From the NCBI RefSeq assembly GCF_038096175.1, contig NZ_CP151101.1, forward strand, positions 186,001-250,000: a stretch of DNA of 64,000 nt, read 5' to 3'. A program made the position numbers and the translations under genes. The notes under the pieces are model-generated. The model saw only the letters and a program-made list of their open reading frames with translations, was not told the origin of the DNA and did not search any database. This stretch comes from Nostoc sp. UHCC 0302 (GTDB lineage Bacteria > Cyanobacteriota > Cyanobacteriia > Cyanobacteriales > Nostocaceae). Below, piece after piece: positions 8,500 to 17,665 of the stretch. Positions within the stretch are counted from its first letter, which is position 1. Each line of letters opens with the position of its first letter.

Positions 8500-9411
8500 T
8501 TAAACTAAGCTACCTAAGCGCTCGCGTAGCTCTTTTGTTGCTTGTTCCAAATGTTCTGGTGTATAACCTGTAGTTTCCACAGAAACGGCGATATGTTTTT
8601 GTTCACTTTCATGTAAATGAATCCAAAATACATGACGCTCATCAGGTGTTTTCCGTGTAGCTGCTTTTACACCATTCTTAGGAGCAGAAAAAGCATTTTT
8701 GTCAAAGCGCACATACTCAATCCAAGAAATATTTTGGAGCATTTTTTCTACTTTTTTCCACACCTTTGGTCGATGATGACCGTAGGAATCATCTTGAACT
8801 TTGATAATCTTTGATCTATCTAAACCAGATTCAGGTAAATTTGCACGGTTTACTAATACTTGAGGTTGAGCGTTATCAGATAAATATGGTAAGTAAATAA
8901 GTGCCTTATATTGTTCGTGAACATAGCATACAGGAACTTTAAAAGTGTTGCCTATTAGTGCCATAACCATTGTTTGGGCTTTAAAACCGCCGGTTGCTGC
9001 TAAAGTAACATTTCCCTGCGCTTCTATAATCAATTTTTTTAGAAGTATCGCCATTTTTTCTAATGCCGAACCTGATTCATCTAACTCATAGTTAATTCCT
9101 GGAACTGGATGCAAACATACATTTTTTTGAGACAAAACAGTGTGTAAATACTCCTGTATTATCTCAGCACATTCTAAGCCAGATGGAGTATCTGAATGCA
9201 ATAATATAATTTCATCATTAAAACTGGGATTAAGCCGCCAGATTGTATTTGTTTCGGCACTAACAATTTCTTGATCTATTTCATTCATCCATTTAAGAGC
9301 TATTTGCCGATTTCCTATTGTTTTCTGACCAACCCAAGGACGTTTATTCTCTAAATTATCATCACGATTAGTAAGAAGTGAAGTACCTACAGTCATTATC
9401 ATTGTTTCCAT
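8500..9411 (-). CDS. CARF-domain CRISPR-associated protein (APE2256-like) with unassigned C-terminus
   Basis: The first 190 residues form a Rossmann-like CARF domain of the Cas_APE2256 type: TVGTSLL near residue 7, LHSDTPSG near 70 and AATGGFKAQ near 142 are ligand-loop signatures. CARF domains bind cyclic oligoadenylate made by Cas10. Some members of this group act as ring nucleases, others drive a fused effector. The last 100 residues (from KVWKKVEKMLQ to the end) form a separate small domain that I cannot place. A R-x6-H arrangement (RKTPDERH) is there but is too weak to call HEPN. It is the last gene of the type III operon, 22 bp after cas6. Confidence 0.8.
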   Translation of the reverse strand: METMIMTVGTSLLTNRDDNLENKRPWVGQKTIGNRQIALKWMNEIDQEIVSAETNTIWRLNPSFNDEIILLHSDTPSGLECAEIIQEYLHTVLSQKNVCLHPVPGINYELDESGSALEKMAILLKKLIIEAQGNVTLAATGGFKAQTMVMALIGNTFKVPVCYVHEQYKALIYLPYLSDNAQPQVLVNRANLPESGLDRSKIIKVQDDSYGHHRPKVWKKVEKMLQNISWIEYVRFDKNAFSAPKNGVKAATRKTPDERHVFWIHLHESEQKHIAVSVETTGYTPEHLEQATKELRERLGSLV

Positions 9412-9433
9412 GATATTTTAATTCCCTAAATTT

Positions 9434-10195
9434 TTAGTAGTTTATTAATGTCTGTCCCATACTTAAACGTGTCTTCATTCCCGTACCAGAAAACCGTGCA
9501 TATTGAACCAATAAATTAGCCACATTTGCCAGTAAAGGATCAGCACGACTTAAAACTTGTAAAGTTACATTACCAACAAATCCATTTACAAATCCTTTAT
9601 GTAATTGATAACTTCGTGTTTGAATTTTGTGATTTTTAAGTACAACAACGTTATCAAGATAAGCAATTAATTCATCACTTCCTAAATAAACAGGTGCAAA
9701 AGTATTCCAGCGTTCTAACCAACTGCGAAACATTAATGTAGGTAAGGGTAGAGGTAAGTTTGTTCCACACTGAGCAAAAGCTGTAGGTGTAATGAACTGC
9801 AACTTATACCTTCTGAATGATTCTGGCTCTTTTGCTACCAAATTTGTATATATTTCTTCATAGTTGGTAATTTCGTCTTGGCGGTTGATGACGTTAAACT
9901 TAGCACCAAGGAAATTTAGTGAAGGAGGTAATTCAAGAATAGATATTGCCTTTGCTGCTTTTTCCTGTAAACCGCAAAGGGATAATTGATAAAATTCATC
10001 AGGATGAAAAGTTATAAAGTTACCTGATATTGAATAAAATCCCAGAAGTCCTGAAAATGTAGTAGATGGAATTATCTCATTTCCCATTTCTAACCCCATA
10101 CATTGGTGCAAGTACTTAACTAATTCCAAACTATAGGTACGTGGTAAGATAGTAGGCTCATGTACAGTTAATGTCCAACTAGAGCGAATTAACAT
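9434..10195 (-). CDS. cas6: Cas6 endoribonuclease of the type III operon
   Basis: A 253-residue Cas6-family RAMP endoribonuclease that should process CRISPR transcripts for the Csm complex. The family signature is complete: the central FITPTAFAQCG and the C-terminal glycine-rich loop FSGTGMKTRLSMGQ near the last 20 residues. It is a second Cas6 in the window, clearly different in sequence from the one at the left edge. This fits two repeat types in the neighbouring arrays. It follows the kinase gene by 15 bp in the same operon. The catalytic histidine cannot be assigned by eye. Confidence 0.9.
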   Translation of the reverse strand: MLIRSSWTLTVHEPTILPRTYSLELVKYLHQCMGLEMGNEIIPSTTFSGLLGFYSISGNFITFHPDEFYQLSLCGLQEKAAKAISILELPPSLNFLGAKFNVINRQDEITNYEEIYTNLVAKEPESFRRYKLQFITPTAFAQCGTNLPLPLPTLMFRSWLERWNTFAPVYLGSDELIAYLDNVVVLKNHKIQTRSYQLHKGFVNGFVGNVTLQVLSRADPLLANVANLLVQYARFSGTGMKTRLSMGQTLINY

Positions 10196-10210
10196 AATTA
10201 TTAAATATGC

Positions 10211-11494
10211 TTAGATATTGTCCAAAATAGCTATATAACTAGGTCTGAACTTTACAGATCTTCTAAAAGATTCAATCGCTTCTTCCTCGCGGCCAAGAAG
10301 ATTTGATGTATATCCTCTATATAGCCAAGCCACTGCATAATGCAGATGAAACTGAATTGCTGTATTGAAAGCAATTAAGGCTTCTTCGTAAAAATTTAAT
10401 TTATATAGTAAAATGCCTTTGTGAAACCAAGCTTCTGAAGATTTTGATTTTAGTTTTAAAGCTTGATTATACGATTCTATTGCGTCATTATACAGATGAA
10501 GATAGGTTAGAGTAATACCCATGTTAAACCAGGCTTTATAATGCTTTTCTTGAATATCAATCACTTTTTTATATAGTAATAACGCTGCCTCATGATATTT
10601 TCTATTTCTAAGTTCATTAGCCCTTTTATACCAAATATCAGCATAGTTCAACTTAAAAGTTTTTATTTTTATATTTGTTAACTTAGCTTGCAAATAGTTA
10701 ATATCGCTTAAAACTTCTGATGCTGATTGATAACGATATCTAAAATAACACGATGTCATTTTATCTAAAATATTTGCCAATTCAGGGCTAATATCAGCTT
10801 GATGACGCCAGATAAACTCTCCATTATCATCTTTCAAGGGAATAGCACCAATACAAGCTTGTATTACAATAACACCAACTGCATACACATCACTATAAAA
10901 TCCTGGTCTACCATTTGCTTGTTCATCCGGCATATAATTTTCTTTCCCGATCGCTATCGTATGAGAACGTCTCGGTAATCCTTCATTATCAATTAATATT
11001 TGTTTAACAGCCCCAAAATCAATTAAAACTAATTTATTATCTTTTCTTCTCCTAATCAAATTATCTGGGGTAATATCACGATGTATAACGTTATGTTTTT
11101 GAATAAAATGCAATATCTCTAGGATGCTTATTAGTAATTCATAAATTTGTAACTCATCAAAGAAAATATTTTCTAATTCTTCAGTCAATTCATGCCCGTC
11201 AATAAATTCTTCAACCAAATATAATTCTTGGTTTTCTTCAAAGTAATCAATCAATTTTGGAACTGTATCATATTCTCCTAGATTACTCAGAACCTTAGCT
11301 TCATTATCGAATAAGCGTTTTGCAGTTTCCCATGTCATTGTACTTAATGGACTCAGTAAAGGCTGAAGATGTTTAACTACACACCAATAATCATCAGCAA
11401 AATTATTATCTTTTGCTAAATAAGCCCGACCAAATCCGCCTCCACCTAAATAATAAATAATGTGATAGCGTCCACCAATTATCTTGCCAATCAT
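10211..11494 (-). CDS. Ser/Thr protein kinase with TPR tail inside the type III operon
   Basis: A soluble 427-residue kinase. The Hanks-type domain covers residues 1-270: glycine loop YYLGGGGFGRAYLAK, Lys41 in VVKHL, catalytic H138-R139-D140 in HRDITPDN and DFG at 159-161, so it looks active. Residues about 280-420 contain tetratricopeptide repeats (AWFNMGITLTYLHLYNDAIE and similar). No membrane segment was seen. It lies between csm5 (27 bp upstream) and cas6 (15 bp downstream), in the same direction, so it is probably co-transcribed with the Csm genes. Its substrate is unknown. Such kinases are common in cyanobacteria, so an incidental insertion is possible. Confidence 0.92.
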   Translation of the reverse strand: MIGKIIGGRYHIIYYLGGGGFGRAYLAKDNNFADDYWCVVKHLQPLLSPLSTMTWETAKRLFDNEAKVLSNLGEYDTVPKLIDYFEENQELYLVEEFIDGHELTEELENIFFDELQIYELLISILEILHFIQKHNVIHRDITPDNLIRRRKDNKLVLIDFGAVKQILIDNEGLPRRSHTIAIGKENYMPDEQANGRPGFYSDVYAVGVIVIQACIGAIPLKDDNGEFIWRHQADISPELANILDKMTSCYFRYRYQSASEVLSDINYLQAKLTNIKIKTFKLNYADIWYKRANELRNRKYHEAALLLYKKVIDIQEKHYKAWFNMGITLTYLHLYNDAIESYNQALKLKSKSSEAWFHKGILLYKLNFYEEALIAFNTAIQFHLHYAVAWLYRGYTSNLLGREEEAIESFRRSVKFRPSYIAILDNI

Positions 11495-11521
11495 TTTTGT
11501 GGTAACTACTATTTACTTGAA

Positions 11522-12796
11522 TTACAAAATTTTGAACTTTACCCATCCTGGTATATATTTAATTTCTCCTTGTTTATCTACAACTATGCGTCTAGATTTT
11601 GGAGCTTCGAAACCAGGTGCTTTCAGCCCACAAGAGTCACGAATTTGCTCTCTTAGATCATCTTTAAATAATAAATTTACAGTTGTTCCAATCATTCCAC
11701 TTGCCCAGCCGAATCGTAAATGGTGTGGACACTCCTCTGGCTCGTATATATTGCGAATTTCCCTAAAGTTTAACTTAATGCCAGAAGAACTTAAATTATC
11801 ATCAATTCCTAACCAATAGTCGTGTTCATAATCCCATTGATCTTGAGCAAATTCTTTACAAATGTTCAGTATGTCTTCAATTTTATTGAAAGGAATACGC
11901 ATAGCTTGCTTATGTTGAAACCAAGACAGCATTTCCTGGTCTATACTGATTGTGAATTGAGTCTTTACATTTCGTACCATTTCTGAGTAGATCGAAGCTC
12001 GATATTTAGCTTTACGGTCTGGAAAACGGCTAGAAATTATTACTTCAGTTACGATCGGTAGATTTAAATAGATAACTTGCCCACGTTGGTCAATCTTGTT
12101 TTCCAATAAAGGCTCAGTATCAGTAATTTGAACTGCTCTCATAAAATCAGAATTTTGCAGACTTACTTTACCTAAAGTTGGTCTCTCTTGATAGATAAGA
12201 TTGAAGTCAGTAAAAAGCTGATTCATAAATAGTGTGTCATCACTAAACTTTGCTTGTTGCTTGAGATTGCCTATTTTTTGGCGTAGTCTACGCTCGATCT
12301 CACTGACTCTTTCTCCTTTAGGAATCTGGTAATGGTCAGCGTGTTTGAGTAAGTGATAAGCAATAGCTGTTCTAATTGCTCCCTTAATAGATGAACCAGG
12401 AATATACAATTGCCCAAAACCATTACGAATCATCGGACGAAGGTCAGTAATTTTCTGCTGTGTCCATCTCAAGCTACTTGTATGCTTAGGAAAAATAGGT
12501 TCTTTATTCGAGTCACAAGCATTTTCCCAGTCATCTCCAAAAGTTGCTTGCAGCAGAGTGTTAAGTTCTTCTTGATTCTCAATGCGGCGAATATATTCAT
12601 TCATGCGACCTTGTTGTTGAAAAGCTCTTGCAAGCACTTCTGGGTTAGGGAGATACACTCGCTTGCTTGTGGCTGTATACTCAAATGGACTCAATTTAGA
12701 TACAGCACTGCCAATATGTAACATTGGGCTAGTGAGTTGAATTTGCTTACTTTCATATACTTCTGGTTTAGAGAGAATACAATCGGAAGCAACCAT
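11522..12796 (-). CDS. csm5: Csm5, RAMP subunit of type III-A/D complex
   Basis: Csm5 is the RAMP protein at the 3' end of the crRNA in Csm complexes. The 424-residue product has the early MLHIGSAVSKLSPFEY strand, the glycine-rich loop LYIPGSSIKGAIRTAI near residue 140 and a second block KVSLQNSDFMRAVQI, all typical for Csm5. It starts 2 bp after csm4, in one transcription unit with csm1-csm4. The C-terminus (LKAPGFEAPKSRRIVVDKQG) is conserved-looking and complete. Confidence 0.88.
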   Translation of the reverse strand: MVASDCILSKPEVYESKQIQLTSPMLHIGSAVSKLSPFEYTATSKRVYLPNPEVLARAFQQQGRMNEYIRRIENQEELNTLLQATFGDDWENACDSNKEPIFPKHTSSLRWTQQKITDLRPMIRNGFGQLYIPGSSIKGAIRTAIAYHLLKHADHYQIPKGERVSEIERRLRQKIGNLKQQAKFSDDTLFMNQLFTDFNLIYQERPTLGKVSLQNSDFMRAVQITDTEPLLENKIDQRGQVIYLNLPIVTEVIISSRFPDRKAKYRASIYSEMVRNVKTQFTISIDQEMLSWFQHKQAMRIPFNKIEDILNICKEFAQDQWDYEHDYWLGIDDNLSSSGIKLNFREIRNIYEPEECPHHLRFGWASGMIGTTVNLLFKDDLREQIRDSCGLKAPGFEAPKSRRIVVDKQGEIKYIPGWVKFKIL

Positions 12797-12798
12797 GA

Positions 12799-13881
12799 TT
12801 ATTCCTCCTGCGCTTTAATGGTTAAACTCAAACTAATGCCACTGCGGTAAACTTTGTGGTCTAAAAATTTTCCTATTTTATCAGGAGTTACATCTGCAAG
12901 CTGTCCTTGAGGAGCAATGGAAAAGACAGAACCTTCTGTAAACATTTGTACTGATTTACGTCTCAACTGTCGCCCATCGGAAACAGGAGAAGCAAGCCAG
13001 CCACCTCTTTGTTGCAGTTCATAACTTGCATCATCTAAAATTTCTTTAGGTAAAGGATGCTGCCAGAACAAACTAATTAAACAATGGTGATTTGTATCCT
13101 TAAAATCAAGCACTTGCTTCCAAATATCAGTTAATTCTGTTTGCTGTGTTTCAAAGTGTCCAGCACCGCTAGAACGCTCACCACCAATTCCTTCGCCTCC
13201 CATAAAATCTAAAACAGCAAAAAAAATATTTTCTAAATCTGGTTCAGCAAAACGAACAAGAAAATATAAACCTGATAAACTTTCAAACTCGTCAGATTCT
13301 TTCTGGCTGCCTTCCCATTGATACTGCACAAATCCTGTGGAGTAAATATTCGTTGCTCTTGTAACTCTATCAACAGCTATCTTAGGAACCTTGTTGATTT
13401 TAAAAGCCTCATTATACTTAAAAGTGCCTTTTTGATTTAAGACTCCCTTAGCTTCACCTTTGATTTTTGCTTCAAGTTCTTCACCATCTGAAAATCCATT
13501 TCCTTGATACCAACGTTGCCAAATATCTAAAGGCAGATACTTCAAAGACTTATAAGCTTTGATAAAGTTTAAATCATTTCCAACTGGATAATTGGGAGGA
13601 AATTTTAAAGGACACGGTAAGTAATATGTTGTATTCTCTCCTGTACTGTGAAAGATAAATGTGGAACTCAGACGAAATAGTGGTTCTGGTTGAGAGTTGA
13701 ATTTCTCTAGAAAGTTTGTAGTAGCATCTTTACCAAACAATTTTGAGTAACTACTTACCCAGGCAGAAAATAGCGTATCTGATAGTACTCGTTCGCTGGT
13801 TTCTTCCATACCAATACCCAGTTCACCAAAGTGGGCAACATTTCGCCCAAATTTCAGTTTGACTAACTTCCAGATGCTCAC
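12799..13881 (-). CDS. csm4: Csm4, crRNA 5'-handle binding RAMP
   Basis: Csm4 is the Cas5-like subunit that binds the crRNA 5' handle and contacts Cas10. The 360-residue protein begins with a typical RAMP strand (WKLVKLKFGRNVAHFGELG), continues with LSDTLFSAWVSSYSKLFG and has the glycine loop GGEGIGGERSSGAGHFE near residue 225-240. Gene order cas10-csm2-csm3-csm4-csm5 confirms the call. Spacing to csm3 is 3 bp and to csm5 2 bp. Confidence 0.88.
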   Translation of the reverse strand: MSIWKLVKLKFGRNVAHFGELGIGMEETSERVLSDTLFSAWVSSYSKLFGKDATTNFLEKFNSQPEPLFRLSSTFIFHSTGENTTYYLPCPLKFPPNYPVGNDLNFIKAYKSLKYLPLDIWQRWYQGNGFSDGEELEAKIKGEAKGVLNQKGTFKYNEAFKINKVPKIAVDRVTRATNIYSTGFVQYQWEGSQKESDEFESLSGLYFLVRFAEPDLENIFFAVLDFMGGEGIGGERSSGAGHFETQQTELTDIWKQVLDFKDTNHHCLISLFWQHPLPKEILDDASYELQQRGGWLASPVSDGRQLRRKSVQMFTEGSVFSIAPQGQLADVTPDKIGKFLDHKVYRSGISLSLTIKAQEE

Positions 13882-13884
13882 TTT

Positions 13885-14835
13885 TTAACTCCCTGGTAAT
13901 AAGCCTTGAATTTCGCTAAATCTGCTTAATAACTCTGAGGTATCACCCAAAGAAATAGGACTTAATGAACTACCTCCAGTATTAGTAATCTGGCGGTATT
14001 GTTCTACATCATGGTAAGAAAATTGAAAGTTATGAAATTTGACTTTGCCGTAACCTCTTGACCCATGTCCGCCTAAAGCGTCATCCTCTAATATGGCAAC
14101 TGCGATCGCTAAGTTCTTTAAATCCTCAATAGCTTGACTAGCATCCTCCACCGTATAAACAAGTTCAAAACGAAACTCTGAACCTGCTGGTACTCGTTCT
14201 AACTGTCTTGGGTTAGCTGCTGCTGTAATTCGATCCAAGCCATTCTCAAACTTCCACTCGGTCATATATAACCCAGTGTCAATTTTCTTTAACTTTTTAG
14301 CTGAGTCTGGTAAAAGATGGCTATCGCGAACAATAAGTCGAGCAGGTGCGTTTCGACCTTTAGTGCTGGTGTAGCTCTCACCATTAATAGGTTTAGTGCT
14401 ATTTTCTTCTAAACACTGGGCTTTCACGATATAAGTTTTGATCCAAGTTTTTGCTCCACTTCCAGGCCCGCCTGTAGAGCCAAAAATACGGCTTAGTTGG
14501 CAATGACGAGCGCCTTGATATGGAATATCTTGTCCATCAATTTCCGTGTAACCATCTTCTAAATCATCACTTTCATAGCGGTATGTACCACTTCCACCTG
14601 TGCGGTTGAGTGGTTTATTCAGTAGACGTTCTAAAATTGAGCGTAGTTTGCCTTTGATAGATGATCCTGGTAAGTAAGGATGTCTAGTAATTGGGTCACG
14701 AATTACGGGTTTATCCAATCCACCAATGTTCAGATTCTCCCCACCACCGCCAATATGAAGGCCAGTTTCAACTAGAATGATGCTTGTGAGACGTAATTTG
14801 CCAAGTAATGGTTTTTGCTCTCTTGATGCTGACAT
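13885..14835 (-). CDS. csm3: Csm3, RNA-cleaving backbone subunit
   Basis: Csm3 forms the filament of the Csm complex and cuts bound target RNA at 6-nt steps. The 316-residue protein shows GLHIGGGGENLNIGGLDKPV. The aspartate at residue 41 aligns with the catalytic Asp of characterised Csm3 (Asp32/33 in staphylococcal and streptococcal proteins), so target RNA cleavage should be intact. The loop YLPGSSIKGKLRSILE and the C-terminal GGHGSRGYGKV follow. It is longer than the usual 215-250 residues, with an insert around 75-150 rich in G, S and T. Confidence 0.92.
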   Translation of the reverse strand: MSASREQKPLLGKLRLTSIILVETGLHIGGGGENLNIGGLDKPVIRDPITRHPYLPGSSIKGKLRSILERLLNKPLNRTGGSGTYRYESDDLEDGYTEIDGQDIPYQGARHCQLSRIFGSTGGPGSGAKTWIKTYIVKAQCLEENSTKPINGESYTSTKGRNAPARLIVRDSHLLPDSAKKLKKIDTGLYMTEWKFENGLDRITAAANPRQLERVPAGSEFRFELVYTVEDASQAIEDLKNLAIAVAILEDDALGGHGSRGYGKVKFHNFQFSYHDVEQYRQITNTGGSSLSPISLGDTSELLSRFSEIQGLLPGS

Positions 14836-14837
14836 GA

Positions 14838-15365
14838 TTATTTCCCATCCTCTGCTTTGTGATAAGCAATAATTGATTCAATCAACTGAACAAGGCGATC
14901 AAAGTCTTCTTTTGTATATACCTTGTCAATTGCAGCTGACATGACTTTACTCAATGATTTGACAGCATCCTGTCGTGCGGCTGCATAGGCAAGTTTAGGT
15001 TTAAGTAAAACTATTTCATCTTTAATCTTTGCAAATTTTGCCTTTTCCTTTTCTTCTTCTTTCATCTGAGATTGTTGAATTTCTTCATCATCCTGATTAA
15101 GCTTTGCTTTCAAACGATTTATCGCATCCAGAAATTTGCGAATCTGGTTCGTTTCTAGCTTCTGCTTTTTCAGTTCTGGCCCGAAAGCTTCAGCGTCTTC
15201 AACTAACTTACGAATTGGATAGTCTTTCAAGCATTTAAAATTATCAGATGTAATATATTTGAGCATTTCTTGACTGATATCTTCAGATTTTTTGATCGCA
15301 GCTTTAGAAACTGCCAATTCTTTATCTAATTTGACTGATGATTTAAGTCGTATTGGTTCTGTCAT
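14838..15365 (-). CDS. csm2: Csm2, small subunit
   Basis: Csm2 is the helical small subunit lining the target RNA. The 175-residue product has LVEDAEAFGPELK then TNQIRKFLDAINRLKA, and at the end LLKPKLAYAAARQ and FDRLVQLIESIIAYHK, the Csm2 pattern. A highly charged stretch (about residues 95-115, E/K/Q rich) separates the two halves and is probably coiled coil. Its ATG overlaps the cas10 stop (TAATG), so translation is coupled. Confidence 0.88.
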   Translation of the reverse strand: MTEPIRLKSSVKLDKELAVSKAAIKKSEDISQEMLKYITSDNFKCLKDYPIRKLVEDAEAFGPELKKQKLETNQIRKFLDAINRLKAKLNQDDEEIQQSQMKEEEKEKAKFAKIKDEIVLLKPKLAYAAARQDAVKSLSKVMSAAIDKVYTKEDFDRLVQLIESIIAYHKAEDGK

Positions 15366-17650
15366 TATGCTTGTGTTCTTGTAAGTAGTTCAATCCAAGT
15401 AGCGATTGCCGGAAAATAAGGGGCATTGTATGGACTCATCAAAGACTGCCGAATAAGTACAAAATCTTCATGGCTGCGTAATTTTTGAGGCAATTTCGAC
15501 ATAGTATAAGCTAACTTCGGTAAATGTAGAAAATATTTGATATCATTTATTTCCTCTTTTTTTGCTTTTTTTAATGCTAACTCCTGGATTTCAGCCGTTA
15601 CCAAAAGGTTACGAATAAAACTTTGAGGATATCCTAAATCTGGATTATTAAACAATTTATCTACAAAAGGCAATATTCCGAACAATCCCAATTGCTCCTT
15701 TTTACTAATGTATAATTTAGATTCTGCAATAACTTTGATATTATCTGTTGATACATTAGTTTGACCTAGCCATTCATCCCACTTAAAGACTTCTCCAAAT
15801 AAACATAAACTATCTCGCTTGTTTGCTTTTGCCTTCTTTTCAGATTCACCTGAATCAGAAGCTGCTTGATAAATAGGATATTTTACATCATTAATACTGA
15901 TACCTCCCGAGAGTGTAATATATGGATTATGACCTGTGTAAGCTCGAAAAGATTGGTAGATATCAAAAGCAAATTCAACAACTTCATCCCAAGAACCACT
16001 GACAAATAAATCATCTCCACCTGCATAGATAAACAAAAGATTTAGCCGTGCAAATTTTTTTTGATTTTTGTCATTAGTTAATATTTTATGATTCTCAGGT
16101 AAAGTATCTTTTCTATTAGCTGCCAAACTATTGAGATACACCTTAAAAAAATAACTCATCTGACGTGATAATCCCGCAAGCCTTGGCAAAGTGTGATTAT
16201 CACCCAATCCCTTAGCAAATATTTTTCCTAGATTATCTACATCCATTCGTAGATAACCAACTCTTTTTATTCCTTTTGCTTCTTCTGCTAATTCATGAGC
16301 GCGGATAAAATTTCCTTGGTTTTCAAAACTTTCTTGACCATAATTTCCTAGTAAAAGAGGTACAGAATGAGGTAAGTGATAATCTTTTATTTTCCAGTTA
16401 TTGATTAAGAATAGTGTTTCATCATTTTGAATTTGTTGTGTTGGTAGTTGGTTAAAGAGAAAATAGTGAGAATTATTAATAATATAATCGGCATCTGACT
16501 TACTTGATATATTATTATGACGCGAACGCACAACAGCCTTAGTTTTAAATAACTGACTACCTAGCTGGAACATTTCACGGCAAGTTGGGCAAGCAAGAAT
16601 AGAATCATCTTCAGTATTTAATTGCTCTAAATCTGTAGTATCATCTCTATAGCAAACGCGACAGCGATCGCCAAAACTATCACGTACTGCAAGTAAGTTA
16701 TTTATCTGTTCATAAAACTTACGCTTTTTTTGCTTATTAAGTTGGTGAATTACTTCATTCCAATGAGATGATAAATTTTTATTTACTATATCATTAGTAT
16801 AAAAAGTTTTACACTCAAGAGCTAGAAATACTTTGTGTTGAAATTTATTTATTAGCCAATTATTAAACTCATTTTGAATTTGTTTAACTTTCTCCTCTGT
16901 TTTATTACTTGCCGCAGCTAGTAAGTACAAATTCCCTCCACCTGCATATATAATGCTAGTTCGTGGTAAATTTAACTCTTCTAAAAGCTGCTGTACAATT
17001 TCTTCTGTAACCAATTCAAGATAAAAACTTCTCGCCCTCAGTGATTTAAGCGCGCCATCCGAAGAAATAGTATAAATAAATTTTTGGATACCTGATAAAT
17101 CACCAGCAATCAAGCTAATATTTTCAGCTTCAGAATTATCGAATAATGCTACTGCAACTGCTGCTGTAGCTCTATTCATATCTACCAAAGCTACATCAGA
17201 TTCTGTAAAGCTAAGACATGAGCCAAACTTTTCTAATATCAGCATTAACAAAGAAAGATTTTCCCAATTTTCATGAAGAGACTCTAAAACTTCTTTTTTA
17301 ATTTTTTCTTTGAAAGCTTTTTGTTCTTCTTGAGGTTCATAATTTAAAGGGTAAGGAATCTTTGGATATTCTTTGTTGTCATTATCAATAGGCATCAGTG
17401 GATGGTAATGCAGTTCTGATGTTTCTTGCTTGAGTTCATCAGATGGATTCACTCTGTCAAATAACAGGCGTAATGTACCTACTTCTGTATCTTTTTTCCA
17501 ACCTAGAATTTCTTTGGCTCTGGTAACTTCTGGATATTCCTCAACAAAATTGAGTTTAGAAGTTAATGGATTATTTGGATCTGCCCATCCAGCCAAGGCT
17601 GCGATCGCTTGTTGAACAACCTGTAACGCGACTTGAGAGCTTGTCATCAT
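15365..17650 (-). CDS. cas10: Cas10/Csm1 with GGDD cyclase but no visible HD motif
   Basis: Cas10 is the large subunit of type III complexes. On target RNA binding its Palm domain makes cyclic oligoadenylate. The 761-residue protein shows SLIAGDLSGIQKFIY near 180, RMDVDNLGKIF and the cyclase motif YAGGDDLFV near 541-549, and a zinc-binding insert with CRVC near 330 and CPTC near 352. The N-terminal 170 residues contain no HD pair of the kind that forms the ssDNA nuclease site. The region is alpha-helical with an early AALAGWADP segment. The complex is therefore expected to signal and cut RNA but perhaps not cut DNA. The 3' end overlaps csm2. Confidence 0.93.
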   Translation of the reverse strand: MMTSSQVALQVVQQAIAALAGWADPNNPLTSKLNFVEEYPEVTRAKEILGWKKDTEVGTLRLLFDRVNPSDELKQETSELHYHPLMPIDNDNKEYPKIPYPLNYEPQEEQKAFKEKIKKEVLESLHENWENLSLLMLILEKFGSCLSFTESDVALVDMNRATAAVAVALFDNSEAENISLIAGDLSGIQKFIYTISSDGALKSLRARSFYLELVTEEIVQQLLEELNLPRTSIIYAGGGNLYLLAAASNKTEEKVKQIQNEFNNWLINKFQHKVFLALECKTFYTNDIVNKNLSSHWNEVIHQLNKQKKRKFYEQINNLLAVRDSFGDRCRVCYRDDTTDLEQLNTEDDSILACPTCREMFQLGSQLFKTKAVVRSRHNNISSKSDADYIINNSHYFLFNQLPTQQIQNDETLFLINNWKIKDYHLPHSVPLLLGNYGQESFENQGNFIRAHELAEEAKGIKRVGYLRMDVDNLGKIFAKGLGDNHTLPRLAGLSRQMSYFFKVYLNSLAANRKDTLPENHKILTNDKNQKKFARLNLLFIYAGGDDLFVSGSWDEVVEFAFDIYQSFRAYTGHNPYITLSGGISINDVKYPIYQAASDSGESEKKAKANKRDSLCLFGEVFKWDEWLGQTNVSTDNIKVIAESKLYISKKEQLGLFGILPFVDKLFNNPDLGYPQSFIRNLLVTAEIQELALKKAKKEEINDIKYFLHLPKLAYTMSKLPQKLRSHEDFVLIRQSLMSPYNAPYFPAIATWIELLTRTQA

Positions 17651-17665
17651 AAAAACTTTTTTTTA

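Noticed and set aside
8500-9411. HEPN nuclease motif in the CARF protein
   Set aside because: A single R-x6-H spacing in RKTPDERH is not enough without helical context; the domain is left unassigned.
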